Source: JBDKTH01 sp964558295 (GTDB taxonomy: Bacteria; Planctomycetota; Planctomycetia; Pirellulales; Thermoguttaceae). Taken from it: a stretch of DNA of 7,144 bases. Where the stretch lies: assembly GCA_964558295.1 (NCBI GenBank), contig CAZLDQ010000261.1:1-7144 (forward strand), written 5' to 3'. Positions 5,625 through 7,144 of this stretch are shown here, piece after piece. The notes under the pieces were generated by a model. It saw only the letters and a program-made list of their open reading frames with translations, was not told where the DNA came from and did not search any database. Both the position numbers and the translations under genes were made by a program. Every line of letters starts with the position of its first letter. The first letter of the stretch is position 1.

Positions 5625-5758
5625 CTAGCGTCCTTCTGCGTTGAGTAGGAGCCAGCCGTTCAGGCCCGAAGACTCAAGGCAGTTCCGCGCGATGTCCGCC
5701 TCCACCGGACTGGCAAAAAATCGGCGATCGTGGCCAATGTGTTTGTGTTGTCTACCAT
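5625..5758 (-). pseudogene. DUF2007-like protein fragment, frameshifted
   Basis: From the ATG at 5758 (AGGGG eight bases upstream) the frame reads MVDNTNTLATIADF. It then meets a run of six T on the coding strand (5720-5715). The next frame continues ASPVEADIARNCLESSGLNG, followed by WLLLNAEGR and a stop at 5625. Joined, this resembles the N-terminal half of DUF2007 proteins (PF09413), which open with a hydrophobic strand, then x-F-x-x-P-V-E-A-x-x-A-x-x-x-L-E and G-I. The homopolymer length differs from an in-frame one by +2 or -1. The usual C-terminal half is missing, so the gene looks both frameshifted and truncated. In the first frame the protein runs on to a stop at 5660 without family similarity. 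The assignment rests on a short motif and is tentative. Confidence 0.5.
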
Positions 5759-5810
5759 CAGAACAGCCCCTGTTTGAGTCCCCCAGTCGCCTACACGGCG
5801 GCCGACTATC

Positions 5811-6095
5811 TCAAGGATAGCATACGCGAGGTTTTTCGCCCTCCGGCGCGGTGAGCCGCTCCAACTCGGCCAGGTAGACCAACGCCTCTTCCCGCGAAGA
5901 ACCACACATTTCTTCGCAGGCTCGCAGGCTTCCGCAGACTGCCGGACGTTCCGGATGGTCGTAGATCGCGCAGCGGTTGTCGTCGGTCAGTTGGACACAC
6001 CGAACGCCGGCCGGCTTGCCGTTTGGCATGCCTGGGATCGGCGACGAAAGCGACGGGGCAATACAACAGGCCCCACATCCGACACGGCACTCCAT
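5811..6095 (-). CDS. YkgJ-type cysteine-cluster protein (CxxCxxCC family)
   Basis: This 94-residue protein closely follows E. coli YkgJ. It opens with MECRVGCGACC, then has SSPIPGMPNGKPAG (17-30), C-V-Q-L (33-36), RCAIYDHPERPAVC (41-54), EEMCGSSREEALVYLAELE (61-79) and a Cys near the end (Cys92). The ten Cys residues (3, 7, 10, 11, 33, 42, 54, 60, 64, 92) fit the family (PF03692), which is thought to bind a metal or iron-sulfur cluster; the biochemical role is unknown. It is presumably soluble and cytoplasmic, as no signal or membrane segment is visible. The start at 6095 is set by CCTCC (GGAGG on the minus strand) seven bases upstream; a longer frame to 6122 would place that site inside the gene. 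It lies upstream of the DUF2007-like fragment on the same strand and is divergent from argG. Confidence 0.93.
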   Translation of the reverse strand: MECRVGCGACCIAPSLSSPIPGMPNGKPAGVRCVQLTDDNRCAIYDHPERPAVCGSLRACEEMCGSSREEALVYLAELERLTAPEGEKPRVCYP

Positions 6096-6102
6096 TAGCG
6101 AA

Positions 6103-6107
6103 CCTCC
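6103..6107 (-). promoter_or_regulatory. Ribosome-binding site deciding the YkgJ-family start
   Basis: GGAGG on the minus strand, seven bases before the ATG at 6095, is a strong site and supports the start at the MECRVGCGACC form. Confidence 0.85.
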
Positions 6108-6150
6108 AAGGTATATTCTCAAAAAAAAGCGGCGATCGTTTCTGGACCGT

Positions 6151-6164
6151 GGAGACTGGTGACT
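6151..6164. repeat. Two-copy GGAGACT/GGTGACT heptamer
   Basis: GGAGACT (6151-6157) is followed directly by GGTGACT (6158-6164) and then GGCATGG. It is short, but shares the seven-base period of the other arrays in the window. Confidence 0.5.
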
Positions 6165-6294
6165 GGCATGGAGCGATCAGGAACACGATGGTATTCTTCA
6201 GATTCCCTCCCCTCGATTGACCTACATGATGAAAAGCCTCCCGACTCCCCTATCATACCCGCTCCAGCCGCTTTGCCAATCGCAATTAGGCCCG

Positions 6295-6356
6295 TAGCAT
6301 AAGCGTCCCGCTTGTGCCCCATAGCATAAGCGTCCCCGCTTGTGCCCGAAGCGTCC
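6295..6356. repeat. REP-like repeat, two copies plus a partial third
   Basis: Unit one (6295-6320) and unit two (6322-6347) share TAGCATAAGCGTCCC and then CGCTTGTGCCC or GCTTGTGCCC; the core AAGCGTCCC starts a third time at 6349. Each full unit can fold: in the second, CATAAGCG pairs with CGCTTGTG (seven Watson-Crick pairs and one T-G wobble) around a four-base loop. The size, palindromic core and clustering resemble REP elements, whose mobility in other bacteria depends on a REP-associated (RAYT) transposase; none is present in this window. Confidence 0.85.
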
Positions 6357-6500
6357 CGACCGCCCCCTCCCAGACAGGGGCACTCCTCCAGTTCCCGCCG
6401 GTGGTCTCTTGCCAATCTCCCCAAGGTGGAGCAAAATAAAGGTTTGTGAAAGACCTTGCTGACAAATTCTCTGCGTTCAACTCTTACGGACCCAACTCTC

Positions 6501-7144
<644 letters not shown>

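Larger units (their letters stand above)
6108..6500. other. Divergent spacer upstream of argG and the YkgJ-family gene
   Basis: Nearly 400 bases contain no supportable gene; the long minus-strand frame across it translates hairpin repeats and has no family motif. It holds eight A (6121-6128), GGAGACT and GGTGACT heptamers (6151-6164), the REP-like repeat cluster (6295-6356), and a small AAGGT/ACCTT dyad (6439-6457) upstream of argG. Promoters for both divergent genes should lie here, but none is clear. Confidence 0.6.

Overview
The window looks like a stretch of a GC-rich planctomycete chromosome, most likely Pirellulales-like. This is an inference from three things: a secreted protein with two DUF1080 (3-keto-disaccharide hydrolase) domains, the particular mix of housekeeping genes, and intergenic DNA rich in short heptameric repeats and degenerate small genes. 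There is no rRNA, tRNA or taxonomic marker to prove it.

Layout from left to right. A heptameric CCCCAAT array (about 17-86) runs straight into the start codon of a small beta-sandwich-like protein gene (85-423, +). Next is the DUF1080 protein (565-1767, +). A four-helix-bundle (23S rRNA intervening-sequence family) gene follows; it is broken by two single-base deletions (1828-2188, +) and bracketed by a perfect 18-bp inverted repeat built of GAATGCA-type heptamers. An enolase-superfamily gene (2216-3262, -) has lost most of the expected active-site residues, and its stop codon lies partly inside the right repeat. It is divergent from pyruvate kinase (3587-5035, +), which carries the sequence signature of potassium-independent enzymes. 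Convergent with pyruvate kinase is a small carboxymuconolactone-decarboxylase-like protein without the redox cysteines (5172-5495, -). Upstream of that are a broken DUF2007-like fragment (5625-5758, -) and an intact YkgJ-type cysteine-cluster protein (5811-6095, -). A 405-base spacer holding a REP-like hairpin repeat leads to argininosuccinate synthase argG (6501 to the right edge, +, incomplete).

The genes do not form one pathway. Pyruvate kinase is glycolytic, ArgG belongs to arginine biosynthesis, the DUF1080 protein probably acts on exported or external sugars, and the others are stand-alone. The gene directions (divergent at 3262/3587 and 6095/6501, convergent at 1767/2216 and 5035/5172) mean that each gene is probably its own transcription unit, except perhaps the three minus-strand units between 5172 and 6095.

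The most interesting layer is non-coding. At least six gene boundaries carry heptamer-periodic DNA with different unit sequences (CCCCAAT, ATTCTCC, GAATGCA/T, GACGAAT, GTAGGCA, GGAGACT). Three of these occur as facing inverted pairs, one of which encloses the four-helix-bundle pseudogene. This suggests a family of small non-autonomous mobile or repeat-driven units. Second in interest is the apparently inactive enolase-superfamily protein, which is otherwise intact.
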